This document shows, in pieces, positions 1-8,360 of a stretch of DNA of 64,000 nucleotides. The translations under genes were made by a program, and so were the position numbers. The notes under the pieces are model-generated. The model did not search any database, was not told where the DNA came from, and saw nothing but the letters and a program-made list of their open reading frames with translations. Source of the stretch: Paenibacillus bovis (GTDB taxonomy: Bacteria; Bacillota; Bacilli; Paenibacillales; Paenibacillaceae); the NCBI RefSeq assembly GCF_001421015.2, contig NZ_CP013023.1:4457501-4521500 (forward strand), written 5' to 3'. Position 1 is the stretch's first letter; every line of letters begins with the position of its first letter.

Positions 1-144
1 GTTCCCCGGGAAAATGTCACGCGAAGTGGCATGAACAAACTGGCTGCTTCCAAACTGTACCGGTACATGACGATACGCAATGTGAATACAACACGCCAGA
101 TTTACCGGCTGATGTTGGCAGCTGGTGAGCAGGAAGGGACTTGA
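1..144 (+). CDS. C-terminal end of an unidentified protein (5' truncated)
   Basis: An open frame enters from the window edge and ends at TGA 142-144, giving the last 47 residues of a protein. The tail is basic (KLYRYMTIRNVNTTRQIYRL) and ends GEQEGT. I do not recognise the family. It lies 206 bp upstream of the TerD/vWA gene on the same strand, so it may belong to the same tellurite/stress-type gene cluster, but that is inference from position only. A methionine at 31-33 is internal to the open frame, so a short gene starting there cannot be excluded. Confidence 0.5.
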   Translation, partial: VPRENVTRSGMNKLAASKLYRYMTIRNVNTTRQIYRLMLAAGEQEGT

Positions 145-350
145 TTGGAGCATCTTCCTAAGTATCCTTTATGCTTGCCATAGCTACTCTGATGATTCCT
201 TTGTCGGTCCTCTTTTGAGGATGTTTGTTCTAACTATTTGTATCGTACGGATCAATAGAAGGATCGTACATTTATTTCAATTGGATGAAGCGAAGTAAAA
301 AAATATGGTGAATATTACAATATCTATTGTTAATTCAGGAGGTTAAGCGC

Positions 351-1691
351 ATGGCTGGAGAACCGATATTACTGAATCAGGGGCAAAATACCAACCTACC
401 ACCCGGCAGTATGCTGGATGTAATTATTCAATGCAGTGCTGCACCTTCTGCGCTGGATATCAGCTGCTTTATGGTCAATGACGAAGGTAAGGTCCCTTCC
501 GACGAGTATTTTATTTTTTATAATCAGAATGTAGATCCTCACCAATGTGTGCAGCTGGTAGAAGCGAACGAACAGCATTCCCGCTTTCAATTGGATCTGA
601 ACAAACTGCTGCAGACTCCTGTCAGCAAATGCGTATTTACAGCTACCCTGGAGGGTACAGGTACATTCGCTCAGGTGAGCGGTTGCCAGGCAGTATTACA
701 AATAGGCGGACAGCAAATTACATATACCCTATCCGAGGTGACCGCAGAAACGGCACTGATATTGATTGAAGTCTACAAGTATAAAGACAGCTTCAAGGTA
801 CGGGCGATTGGCCGGGGATTTTTCGGTGGATTGCAGCCGCTCGCGGAGTCCTTTGGTGTAGAGATCGAGAGCAGCGATACTTCGCAACCGCAAGCCGAGG
901 CTTCGACGACTGCACCTTCCGTTGCACCGGCAGCAGCTTCCCATCCTTCTGCCGGAATCCCCTCCTCTGCCGCTGCTCCTTCGTCGGCAGCAGAGCCCCC
1001 AGCACCCAAATTAACGACATCGCTAACCAAGATCGATTTGCTTAAAAAGAAAGTCACCCTGTCTCTTCAAAAGAAAAATGTATCGCCGATCCAGGCACGG
1101 GTAGCCGTGGTATTCGATGCTTCCGGTTCCATGTACTCCCTTTACAAAAAAGGGATTGTACAGGAAGCTTTTGAGCGTGTACTGGCGATTGCAGCCGCTT
1201 TTGACGATAATGGTGAACTGGATGTGTGGTTTTTTGCCAAGGACTTTTTGCGTGCACGGAGCGTACGGGCAGAGGATTACGAGAATTATGTAGAACGTGC
1301 CTACAAGCTGGGCAGCAAAGGCGGAACCAATAACGAGCCGCCGGTCATGGAGGATGTTATACGTAAATATACCAAAGAAGAACCCAATGTACGCATCCCT
1401 ACGTATATTATCTTTTTCAGTGACGGTGGTGTCAGCAGTAAGAGCAAAATCGCCAAGCTGATCATCGATAGTTCGCGCTATAATCTGTTCTGGCAGTTTG
1501 TCGGACTGGGTAATGCCAATTATGGTGTACTCCGGGAACTGGATGATCTGAAAGGCCGCTTTGTCGATAACGCGAATTTCTTTGAGCTGGACGATATTTC
1601 CAAAGTCAGCGACGAGGAACTATATGATCGACTGCTCAGCGAATTCCCGAGCTGGATCGAGGAAGCCAGACGCAAAAGTATTCTTGCCTGA
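351..1691 (+). CDS. TerD domain - von Willebrand factor A fusion protein (TerF-like)
   Basis: Predicted cytoplasmic protein of 446 residues. The N-terminal part (about 1-170) resembles the TerD calcium-binding domain of tellurite/stress resistance proteins (opening LLNQGQNTNLPPG). A low-complexity Ala/Pro/Ser linker spans about 175-222. The C-terminal part (about 248-446) is a von Willebrand A domain with a metal-ion-dependent adhesion site: DASGS at 256-260, a GGTNNEPP threonine and an FFSDGG aspartate. The start is ATG 351, because AGGAGGT lies 7 bases upstream; an in-frame TTG at 327 has no ribosome site. TerD/vWA fusions are known from ter clusters, where they are thought to act in calcium-dependent membrane-associated stress complexes. 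The exact role here is unknown. Confidence 0.85.
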   Translation: MAGEPILLNQGQNTNLPPGSMLDVIIQCSAAPSALDISCFMVNDEGKVPSDEYFIFYNQNVDPHQCVQLVEANEQHSRFQLDLNKLLQTPVSKCVFTATLEGTGTFAQVSGCQAVLQIGGQQITYTLSEVTAETALILIEVYKYKDSFKVRAIGRGFFGGLQPLAESFGVEIESSDTSQPQAEASTTAPSVAPAAASHPSAGIPSSAAAPSSAAEPPAPKLTTSLTKIDLLKKKVTLSLQKKNVSPIQARVAVVFDASGSMYSLYKKGIVQEAFERVLAIAAAFDDNGELDVWFFAKDFLRARSVRAEDYENYVERAYKLGSKGGTNNEPPVMEDVIRKYTKEEPNVRIPTYIIFFSDGGVSSKSKIAKLIIDSSRYNLFWQFVGLGNANYGVLRELDDLKGRFVDNANFFELDDISKVSDEELYDRLLSEFPSWIEEARRKSILA

Positions 1692-1816
1692 GTCTGCGAT
1701 CGATGAAACTGGGTTTTCTTTATCAAGCAATGATACAGCCTAATGTGCGTTTATGCTGCTTTTATGGATTACTGTCATATGAGCTTTCCTATGAGACATT
1801 ACTTGGTAATTTCAAT

Positions 1817-1855
1817 AAAAAGGACTCCCGATCATACACGACGGAGTCCTTTTTT
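1817..1855 (+). terminator. Intrinsic terminator between convergent genes
   Basis: An 11-bp stem, AAAAGGACTCC with GGAGTCCTTTT, around a loop of about 14 bases, followed by T residues. The flanking A and T runs mean it can serve both the TerD/vWA gene on the plus strand and the LRR gene on the minus strand. Confidence 0.85.
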
Positions 1856-1872
1856 ACTTTATACTGTCTATT

Positions 1873-2943
1873 TTATTGAAACGGAAAGTCATCCCACCAG
1901 TTGGTTCGTCCCTGCTCGCGTTCTTCCAGCACATCTTTTTTGTCGTACTGTATTAACAGCTGATGGAACTGCTTCATCATACGCGGAGTTTTCAGTTTGG
2001 CATAGGCTCGCTTCAGCGACGGATTGCGCAGCAGCGGTTCATAGGCAGCTACCTTCATCTCCCATGCCTCGCGGTGGGTAAACTCGATCAGACCCGGAGC
2101 ATATTCCAGCGTATGGATATCCCGCAGACCTTTCATATTATCAAGAGCAATCTTGCGCAGTCGAGGCAAATCGGCAAAAGAAGGCAGCTCCCGGATATGC
2201 GGTAGCGCCTGCAGAAAAAGATACTGTAACCCAGTCAGCGAAGCGATCACCGTGATATCCTCCAGCCCCTTGATTTGGGACAGCTGCAAATAACGGATCG
2301 ATTCCTGGGCTGCCAGCGCCTTCAGATCCCGAATGCCGCCAAGGCGAATCGTCAGGTCTTGCAGATTCTGCAGCGGCTGGACAAATGCAAGATCCGGTAC
2401 CGTGATTGACTGTAAAGTGAGCTGCTGCAGCGTAGATAATTGTCGGATAATATCCAGACTTTTGTGATGGCCGTCTATATGCAGATTCTGAAGCTGACCA
2501 AATCGTGACAATACCTGTAGATCCGGCTTGCGGGACAGTGTCCGGCCGATATGCAGATCGGTAAGTGTAGATGGCACCTGTTCCAGAATATCCAATTCTG
2601 TCAGTGTGGCAAGCGACAGCTGCAGCTGATCCAGTCTGCCCAGCGAACCCAATGCATCCAGATTGCGAATTTCTCCTTCACATTCCAGCGACAATCTGCG
2701 CAGCTCCGGCAGCCATTCCAGAAAACCCAGATCGCCTACCGAATCATAAAATCCATATACACGCAGCCGCACATCCTGACGTACGGCAAATAGATGCGTA
2801 TTCAGCAGCTTCCAGCTGTCCGGTTCCAGCGCTTCTGCCAATTGAATGATACGCAGATCAGGATGATCGGCTAACTCGCGTACCTCTGCCCCGGTTAATG
2901 ATTTTTCAATCTGAATCGTATCCGGGTGGATCGTCTGATACAT
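1873..2943 (-). CDS. Leucine-rich-repeat protein, function unknown
   Basis: A 356-residue protein with no signal peptide. From about residue 75 to 300 it consists of irregular leucine-rich repeats of roughly 21-23 residues (for example LRRLSLECEGEIRNLDALGS and LQQLTLQSITVPDLAFVQPL), so it probably forms a curved protein-binding solenoid. The start ATG 2943 has GGAGG 8 bases upstream. It is the last gene of a four-gene minus-strand operon; only 35 bp separate it from the SUKH gene. LRR proteins beside SUKH proteins suggest a protein-recognition or immunity-like role, but no function can be read from the sequence. Confidence 0.8.
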   Translation of the reverse strand: MYQTIHPDTIQIEKSLTGAEVRELADHPDLRIIQLAEALEPDSWKLLNTHLFAVRQDVRLRVYGFYDSVGDLGFLEWLPELRRLSLECEGEIRNLDALGSLGRLDQLQLSLATLTELDILEQVPSTLTDLHIGRTLSRKPDLQVLSRFGQLQNLHIDGHHKSLDIIRQLSTLQQLTLQSITVPDLAFVQPLQNLQDLTIRLGGIRDLKALAAQESIRYLQLSQIKGLEDITVIASLTGLQYLFLQALPHIRELPSFADLPRLRKIALDNMKGLRDIHTLEYAPGLIEFTHREAWEMKVAAYEPLLRNPSLKRAYAKLKTPRMMKQFHQLLIQYDKKDVLEEREQGRTNWWDDFPFQ

Positions 2944-2978
2944 ATACGGCCTCCATAACTTGGAATCAAATGGGCGAT

Positions 2979-3533
2979 TTACCCATCCAGTGCTTCACGT
3001 CCGGTACACAGCTCCAGCAGGGAGTTGGCTGCATGCATACAGTCTTCGAATCCCAGATTGCCGGAGCTTGCCAGAACGATCGGATATTCCCCATTTACCC
3101 GGCCGGCACGCATATCGAACAAATAATGATTCCCGCCACCATCCATGCCAAAAGAAACAGCTCCAGCCATATAATAAGGTATTTCATAGACCAGATTCAT
3201 TTCTCGCAAATCTTCTGTACCAAAAAACGCGAAATTACGTTCACCGGTCTGAAACTCGCCGCCATTGGCATAAGCCAGCAGCTGAAGATAGCTGTCCGGC
3301 AGCGGTTGCTGCGGCAAACGCCATGTTGAAGGGTCCAGCGGCTTGTACTGACTATGCAAAGGAGAGCTCACCGGGAAAGGATTGGTCTGTCTGCTGCTGT
3401 ATTCGTAAATTTCTTCTGCGGTGAGACTGCGATTCCAGCTATCCCGGAATTCCCGGATAGTTGCAGCAGAAGCCGGTTCCTCTTTTGTAAATTGGTATTC
3501 AAATATCGAATTCCAAGCATAGCGTTCATTCAT
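2979..3533 (-). CDS. SMI1/KNR4 (SUKH) family protein
   Basis: 184 residues. The middle carries the SUKH pattern: LPDSYLQLLAYANGGEF (acidic/aromatic helix followed by a NGG turn), then GMDGGGNHYLFDMR and a YPIVLASS strand. In bacteria SUKH proteins are widely distributed and many are immunity proteins for polymorphic or contact-dependent toxins. No toxin gene is adjacent here. An AAGGAGAG ribosome site lies about 8 bases before ATG 3533. It is the third gene of the operon, 33 bp after the preceding gene. The family call is confident; the immunity role is inference. Confidence 0.8.
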   Translation of the reverse strand: MNERYAWNSIFEYQFTKEEPASAATIREFRDSWNRSLTAEEIYEYSSRQTNPFPVSSPLHSQYKPLDPSTWRLPQQPLPDSYLQLLAYANGGEFQTGERNFAFFGTEDLREMNLVYEIPYYMAGAVSFGMDGGGNHYLFDMRAGRVNGEYPIVLASSGNLGFEDCMHAANSLLELCTGREALDG

Positions 3534-3566
3534 GATGGTTCTCTCCTTTTGTAGCCCTGATTTCTT

Positions 3567-4337
3567 CTAAAAGATGACTGAATTCACTGCTGCCTGCGCC
3601 GTCTGCAGCAAAGCGGCGTACAGCTGCGCAGAAATACGTTCATACTCTTCGCTCTTGTCATGGAGATGTGCCGAATAAGGAGGCTCATCATTCCACGAGC
3701 CCATGGCTCCGAACACCCATGTCTTGTAGACCGCATTGAGCAGGCGCCGTGCTTCGTCGCTGTACACATCCGGCAGATCAAAAGCCAGTTTTGGAGCTGA
3801 GGCGCCGTCCAGAATCGCAATACCGGGATCAAAAAAATTCTGCTTCCAGAAGGACTGTTCGATATCTTCCGCCAGCGCAGCAATCTGCTCCAGCGATTGC
3901 CTGAACTGCTTGCCTACCTCACTCAAAGGCAAAAAAGCCCTTTCGGACGGCTGTCCCAACTCCTGCTCTTGCTCGGTATATGTAATATTCCAGCGCACCG
4001 AGGAACGGAACTGTCCACTCTCCCAGTGCGGAATCCAGATCCGGTTCTGCTGTGCTCCAAGAGTGATTATACCGGCTCTTGCACCACCGCCTGCGAATCC
4101 ACTCGTCTGCCACTTTTCTTCCGGTTGGCTGCCGCTGACCATCATCAGGCGCTGGCATCCATTACTGCGCAGCTGCTCCAGCCAGTCTGTCCATTGCCAG
4201 CTCTGTGATCCATCCGTAAAAGTAACATATATACTGTTGGTATGCTGCAGTTCCTTGCTCGAAGCATCGGCACCATGAATCAGATAGCCATTGCCCAGAG
4301 AAGTGATCAGCAGCAGCTGATGAATTTCTCCATTCAT
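3567..4337 (-). CDS. Uncharacterised protein, second gene of the 1.87-5.14 kb operon
   Basis: 256 residues, no signal peptide or membrane segment, and not a family I recognise. It is rich in Trp and Gln, with a glycine turn (FAGGGARAG) near residue 85 and an acidic helix in the C-terminal third. The start is ATG 4337: this codon overlaps the upstream stop as ATGA and has GGAGG 8 bases before it. An in-frame ATG at 4352 has no suitable ribosome site. The overlap implies translational coupling to the upstream gene, so the two products probably work together. An immunity or toxin-like role is only suggested by the SUKH neighbour. Confidence 0.7.
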   Translation of the reverse strand: MNGEIHQLLLITSLGNGYLIHGADASSKELQHTNSIYVTFTDGSQSWQWTDWLEQLRSNGCQRLMMVSGSQPEEKWQTSGFAGGGARAGIITLGAQQNRIWIPHWESGQFRSSVRWNITYTEQEQELGQPSERAFLPLSEVGKQFRQSLEQIAALAEDIEQSFWKQNFFDPGIAILDGASAPKLAFDLPDVYSDEARRLLNAVYKTWVFGAMGSWNDEPPYSAHLHDKSEEYERISAQLYAALLQTAQAAVNSVIF

Positions 4338-5137
4338 GAACCCAGCCTCCATTTGCCAAAATAGTGTGCGACTGCTCTGGTGTCATATCTATCCTGACCC
4401 TGCCAGACAGCCATCGCTCTGAAATCATTATCGCCGCCCCTGCCGATGCGCGGCGTATCCTGTGCCTTGAGAATCCCGGCATACCCGAGTATTTCCATAA
4501 CTGCATCCCGCTCATATTTGCTGGACGGAAAAATATCTTTCCAGCGTTTCTCCAGCTTGCGGGCGCTGTCTGCTGGATCACATTGCTTCACCTGTTCCAG
4601 CATCTGCCGGAATAGCTGTACATCCTCTGCTGTCGCAGCACCATGCTCCTCACGGCTGAACAATTCCAGATCCAGCCAGCAGTACAGCAGCCAGTTCAAT
4701 CGTACACCGCCCCATTTGATCCGTTCAAAATTAAGTACATTCAGATCTGCATCTACATAGCTGCGATCCGACATAAGCCCTTGAAAATTGCAGTCGCCAC
4801 AGCTGCTTGTATTGGTATGTACGGATTTGCGCTGTTCATACGTATGCAGCGGCAGCTCCGCCGTAAGCGCCCAGCTGGACAATGCACTGCGCAGATGTAT
4901 CCGGCGGGTAGACAAACTATGCAAAAAGGCTTCGCTCACCTGTTCCAGCGTAATCCGCTGATGAAGCTCATTCAGACGCTGTACCAGTTCATCATGCGTA
5001 ATCGTCAGCGGGTCGAACATAACACCCTGACTGCGGGCATACTCAAAATCTTCTCCCTGCAGCACTGGCGAACCTAGTTTCCAGCCACCAGTTTGCCAGA
5101 ACGTTTTGATGAGTATTTGTTTTGCTTTTTTATCCAT
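4334..5137 (-). CDS. Uncharacterised protein, first gene of the 1.87-5.14 kb operon
   Basis: 267 residues, cytoplasmic by appearance. No family recognised. Near the centre is a short Cys motif (SCGDCNF, about residues 111-117) that could bind metal but lacks a second Cys pair nearby. It is followed by a hydrophobic, Trp/Leu-rich stretch (LNWLLYCWLDLELF) too polar in its flanks to be a clear membrane helix. GGAGGAG lies just before ATG 5137. It opens the four-gene operon and shares an ATGA junction with the next gene. Its real status is supported by length, ribosome site and tight gene packing. Confidence 0.7.
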   Translation of the reverse strand: MDKKAKQILIKTFWQTGGWKLGSPVLQGEDFEYARSQGVMFDPLTITHDELVQRLNELHQRITLEQVSEAFLHSLSTRRIHLRSALSSWALTAELPLHTYEQRKSVHTNTSSCGDCNFQGLMSDRSYVDADLNVLNFERIKWGGVRLNWLLYCWLDLELFSREEHGAATAEDVQLFRQMLEQVKQCDPADSARKLEKRWKDIFPSSKYERDAVMEILGYAGILKAQDTPRIGRGGDNDFRAMAVWQGQDRYDTRAVAHYFGKWRLGS

Positions 5138-5176
5138 AAGCTCCTCCGTCCATGATCGGTTTTATGTATTGTATTT

Positions 5177-5204
5177 ATTTTACTACATTCGATCGCTTGT
5201 ACAA
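5177..5204 (-). promoter_or_regulatory. Candidate SigA promoter of the 1.87-5.14 kb operon
   Basis: On the minus strand: TTGTAC (5199-5204), 16-base spacer, TAAAAT (5177-5182), about 40 bp before the first gene. The -35 box touches the poly-A side of the neighbouring terminator. Only the motif match supports it. Confidence 0.4.
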
Positions 5205-5283
5205 AAAAAGCCCTGATCCCTTTTTTCTATAAACTGCTGCTGTATAGCACAGATAGCAGCATCCAAGGAAAAGGAGATCAGGG
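5203..5283 (-). terminator. Large hairpin terminator of the DUF1593 gene
   Basis: Reading the minus strand: arm CCCTGATC followed by TCCTTTT, pairing with AAAAAAGGGATCAGGG, then a run of T. The long loop contains a second small hairpin (GCTGCT with AGCAGC). It begins about 20 bp after the stop at 5302. Confidence 0.8.
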
Positions 5284-5301
5284 ATCATGCAGCGGCGCGG
5301 A

Positions 5302-6921
5302 CTATTTTACCGTAATAATCACCCGCTGATAATGTTTGAGGGTATGCGTACCGTTATCCTGAACTTCAGCGATCATATGGATCGTATCACCGGATTTGGC
5401 ATCTTTGGGAATCTGGAATTTGACGGTCGGGGTATTACTGTTTTTCAGCCCTATGGTATTACGCTTCTCGCCTGCCGCAAGCGGACGGTGAATACCCAGC
5501 AGCAGTCCATCTACTGCGTCCTTCTCTTCAGCAGCAGGCTTCACGCGAGAATCATTATACGTATCTGCTTCATAATAACGCCACCAGCGATAACTCAGCT
5601 GGTCGCCATCCGGATCGCTGCCTATCGCATGCAGTGTAATATACTGACCCTGCTTGGCAGTCAGATTCAATCCTTCTTTGACTTTGAGCGTGGGGTTGTG
5701 ATTGGCATCTTTGTATTGTGAAGCAATTGCCCAATCTGCACGGGCTGCAAAATCATTCTGGATATCATCAAACCAGCGCGTTAATGAATACTCCGATTCA
5801 TAGCGGCCAGTATGTACATCATAATCGAGCACATTGTTACGATACAGCTTGTCATTGACCTGACCGAAACGGCCTCCCCAACCGCCATAGCTTGGATTTT
5901 CCATACTGCGCAGTCCGTTATCGATCAAGTAAAAGAACGATGGCGAGTCCCCTTCGGAAATAAAATCATACCGATCATACTGCGGATTGTTCTGCAAATA
6001 GGATCCACTGCCGCGCTGTTCTTCAGCGAGTTCTCCATCGATCATTTTGCCGTCACCCATCAGGGCATACAGATTCAGCAGCGGACCATGATTATGCTGG
6101 ATATTCTCGTAGTTCCATGCACCATGCAGCTTGCTGTTCACAGCTTCGGTATGCATTTTCCAGGCATAAGCAAAGTGCCAGAAGTTCGATTGATCATTGA
6201 TGATACGGATATCCGGCCAATTCTTGGCGATATAATCGTTATAACTGTCGTCTTGGTCCAGGATAATGTACAATACCAGCTTGTCGCTGACTTTCTGCTG
6301 AATAGTGGACCACTGATCCGTTCCTTTATATTGTTCTTCAATCGATTTCAGTGCTCTAGCTGTTGTATTGGTACCGCCCCATGTCTGCACGTACAGATCA
6401 CGCGGGTCATTGTCCAGGAACAGCTTTTTCAGAAATTCGGAACCTTCGGTAACCTGCTCCATCTCTCCCTTGTATGAAATATTGCCAATCTTGATTACGC
6501 TGCGAATATAATCTGGCGTTGGATAACCACCGGCATGCTTGCTCAAGTTGGGATAAGCCTGTGCATAGGCATTGGTCATATCGGTCAACCACTGGGTGCC
6601 GGTCCAGCGATAAGGCTCAATTCCTTTCGCAGGATCACCTGCATAATGATAGACCGAGCTAGTCAATACAATGCCGGCCAGATCCACTTCATTGGCATAC
6701 AGGAAAAAGCGCAGCATCGAGTTCATATCATCTACTTCACCATCATTGGTAATAACCGTTCGTGCTTTCTGCTGCTGAACAGATTGTCCGGCAGCTAACG
6801 AAGCGTTCTTGTTCTCGGCAGGTACTGATGCAGCTATCGCCTGTCCGCTTATACCACTTGTGAGCAGTACACATAGATTCACTGATAATACCATGTTGAC
6901 CCACTTGCTTTTTCTCATCAT
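5302..6921 (-). CDS. Secreted DUF1593 / cellulose-binding Sde182-like protein
   Basis: 539 residues. The signal peptide begins MMRKSKW and has a hydrophobic core and a probable cut near AIAAS (residues 30-32). The body is a nucleoside-hydrolase-like domain (Sde182 type) with an acidic NDGEVDD motif at 59-65, comparable to the metal-binding DxDxxxDD of nucleoside hydrolases. A C-terminal beta-sandwich (about 420-539, with GSDPDGDQLSYRWW) matches the Sde182 C-terminal domain. Family members are linked to polysaccharide-degrading bacteria; the substrate is unknown. The start is ATG 6921 (AAGGGG 5 bases upstream). The in-frame extension to 7074 is rejected because it would run through the antiterminator, terminator and -10 box. 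Expression is probably sugar-controlled through the leader elements at 6979-7106. Confidence 0.85.
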   Translation of the reverse strand: MMRKSKWVNMVLSVNLCVLLTSGISGQAIAASVPAENKNASLAAGQSVQQQKARTVITNDGEVDDMNSMLRFFLYANEVDLAGIVLTSSVYHYAGDPAKGIEPYRWTGTQWLTDMTNAYAQAYPNLSKHAGGYPTPDYIRSVIKIGNISYKGEMEQVTEGSEFLKKLFLDNDPRDLYVQTWGGTNTTARALKSIEEQYKGTDQWSTIQQKVSDKLVLYIILDQDDSYNDYIAKNWPDIRIINDQSNFWHFAYAWKMHTEAVNSKLHGAWNYENIQHNHGPLLNLYALMGDGKMIDGELAEEQRGSGSYLQNNPQYDRYDFISEGDSPSFFYLIDNGLRSMENPSYGGWGGRFGQVNDKLYRNNVLDYDVHTGRYESEYSLTRWFDDIQNDFAARADWAIASQYKDANHNPTLKVKEGLNLTAKQGQYITLHAIGSDPDGDQLSYRWWRYYEADTYNDSRVKPAAEEKDAVDGLLLGIHRPLAAGEKRNTIGLKNSNTPTVKFQIPKDAKSGDTIHMIAEVQDNGTHTLKHYQRVIITVK

Positions 6922-6978
6922 GCTGACCCCTTTTCCCTTTATATACTGGAGGATTGTCTGCCCTTCGGCTATAAACGC

Positions 6979-7034
6979 AAAAAAACCCGGATACCACTGT
7001 GCTCCATAGCATGGAACATAGTCGTACCCAGGTT
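6979..7034 (-). terminator. Conditional terminator in the leader of the DUF1593 gene
   Basis: Minus strand: AACCTGGGTAC pairs over 11 positions (with G-U pairs) with GTATCCGGGTT. An inner CCAT/ATGG stem extends it, and seven T residues follow. Its first four bases are the last four of the antiterminator element at 7031-7059, so the two structures exclude each other. It lies between the promoter (7070-7098) and the gene start. Confidence 0.85.
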
Positions 7035-7059
7035 TTGCCCGCATTCGCAGTAACAATCC
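7031..7059 (-). promoter_or_regulatory. RAT (ribonucleic antiterminator) for a BglG/SacY/LicT-family protein
   Basis: The minus strand reads GGATTGTTACTG, then a short loop region, then GCGGGCAAAACC, 29 bases in all. This matches the RAT of the sacPA, sacB, bglPH and licS transcripts almost exactly; one change in the upper stem gives a U-G pair. In those systems a PTS-controlled antiterminator protein binds the RAT and prevents the overlapping terminator from forming when the inducing sugar is present. No antiterminator protein gene is in this window. Confidence 0.88.
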
Positions 7060-7069
7060 TTTGGCCATT

Positions 7070-7106
7070 ACCATAACATGATAATTTTCGATTGTAAACG
7101 CTTTTA
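7070..7106 (-). promoter_or_regulatory. SigA promoter with overlapping cre-like site, DUF1593 gene
   Basis: Minus strand: -35 TTTACA (7093-7098), 17-base spacer, -10 TATGGT (7070-7075). The RNA would begin just before the RAT. The plus-strand sequence TGTAAACGCTTTTA at 7093-7106 matches the catabolite-responsive element TGWAANCGNTNNCA at all but one defined position and covers the -35 box, as expected for CcpA repression. Confidence 0.7.
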
Positions 7107-7175
7107 TACTGTCTCTTTTGTCACAGATCCAACTGCCATGAACATTATCGATCCTGCATCAGTACAGGAATGCGA

Positions 7176-8360
7176 TCAGGTATCGGTTCGAACATCATCC
7201 CATTCTTGATCCAGATAGCCGGTCAGCCAGTTCAGGGCATAATGCCGCTCATGCACTACACCGGCATCCAGACCGCCCGGAATCGGTCGCTGATGTACCC
7301 GACTGTCCACACATGCCCAGTCATATCGATAAATCAGATCGGCTGCATCCAGAATTTCGGATGCTATTCGCAATTGCGCGCCATCGCGAAAAGCGGCAAA
7401 ACTGTCAAACTGCTGTACAATCGATACTGCTTCCGGTACATCGCAGATTTGTGTAGGCTTTTCCAGTGAATCGATATAGCCGAGTGCCCATAGCAGTACC
7501 CACAACGCTTCATAACGCCAGGAGAAACGCACAACATCATCCTCTCCCGGCTGCTCCTGCTCGATAAATGCTTTTTCCTCCGCGGTAAAAAAGCGATCTG
7601 CCTTGTACTGCTGGATAATCTGGCTGATTAATTCCCGGGTTGCTGCTGCAGTCTCGCCTGCACCGACACATTCTCCTTTGACAGCAGTAATGCAGACAGC
7701 GACTGCACGTTCTGCTACTTGGTCCCGTGTACGAATCCGGCTGGCCTGCTCATCTCCCAGCCGTGCCGGAAGTGTTGTATTGATCGGTATACCCTGCTTT
7801 TCCAGATATGTATTGGAGCGCTGTTTGCGACTCTCTCCAGTCGGCGTAATTTGAAACTCGTTATGCAAATGACTCGTATGCGCAGTAACGATATAATCCT
7901 CCACACCGGAATTGCCGTTTGCATCCAGCACCAGCTCTCCCTGACCATTTAGCAATTGACCGCCTCCCCAGAACAACAGCCCATCCAGCGAACGAACAAT
8001 ATGCAGTAGTTCTCCGTAAAACTCTTCCGAAATGTCTTCTTCTGTCTCGATACCGATCACCATATTGAGGGTACTCAGTTTGAGCAATACTTTTTGCTGC
8101 ACCTGCTTGTTCACAGCCGGTACCTGATAGAAAAATCCGCCCATCCCATCGATCATGGCGCTGAACTGCGCAGGCTCGGTCTGACTGGTCATGATATTGA
8201 ATCCTTTTCGGGTCTTTTTGCGGAACAGTCCACCCTGGATGACTTCGATATGGGTTCGATCGGGTTTTACTGTCATTTTTTGATCCTTATACAAAGTACG
8301 CATTATTTCTTCCAGCTGCTTCAAGTCCGGTATGGAACTGTAAATGGCTGCATTTTTCAT
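7176..8360 (-). CDS. DUF4272 domain-containing protein
   Basis: 394 residues. The C-terminal half has the DUF4272 pattern: RKQRSNTYLEKQGIPIN, then LPARLGDEQASRIRTRDQVAERA, FSWRYEALWVLLWALGYID and a later HERHYALNWLTGY. The N-terminal 180 residues are specific to this longer form and look globular and soluble. Function is unknown in the family. Of two adjacent ATG codons (8363 and 8360), the second is chosen because AGGAGG is then 7 bases upstream. The gene stands alone. Its own transcript has no separate terminator; readthrough would meet the conditional terminator at 6979-7034. Confidence 0.75.
   Translation of the reverse strand: MKNAAIYSSIPDLKQLEEIMRTLYKDQKMTVKPDRTHIEVIQGGLFRKKTRKGFNIMTSQTEPAQFSAMIDGMGGFFYQVPAVNKQVQQKVLLKLSTLNMVIGIETEEDISEEFYGELLHIVRSLDGLLFWGGGQLLNGQGELVLDANGNSGVEDYIVTAHTSHLHNEFQITPTGESRKQRSNTYLEKQGIPINTTLPARLGDEQASRIRTRDQVAERAVAVCITAVKGECVGAGETAAATRELISQIIQQYKADRFFTAEEKAFIEQEQPGEDDVVRFSWRYEALWVLLWALGYIDSLEKPTQICDVPEAVSIVQQFDSFAAFRDGAQLRIASEILDAADLIYRYDWACVDSRVHQRPIPGGLDAGVVHERHYALNWLTGYLDQEWDDVRTDT

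Noticed and set aside
6922..7074. N-terminal extension of the DUF1593 protein
   Set aside because: It would be encoded by the promoter -10 box, antiterminator and terminator. The signal peptide starts at 6921 with its own ribosome site.
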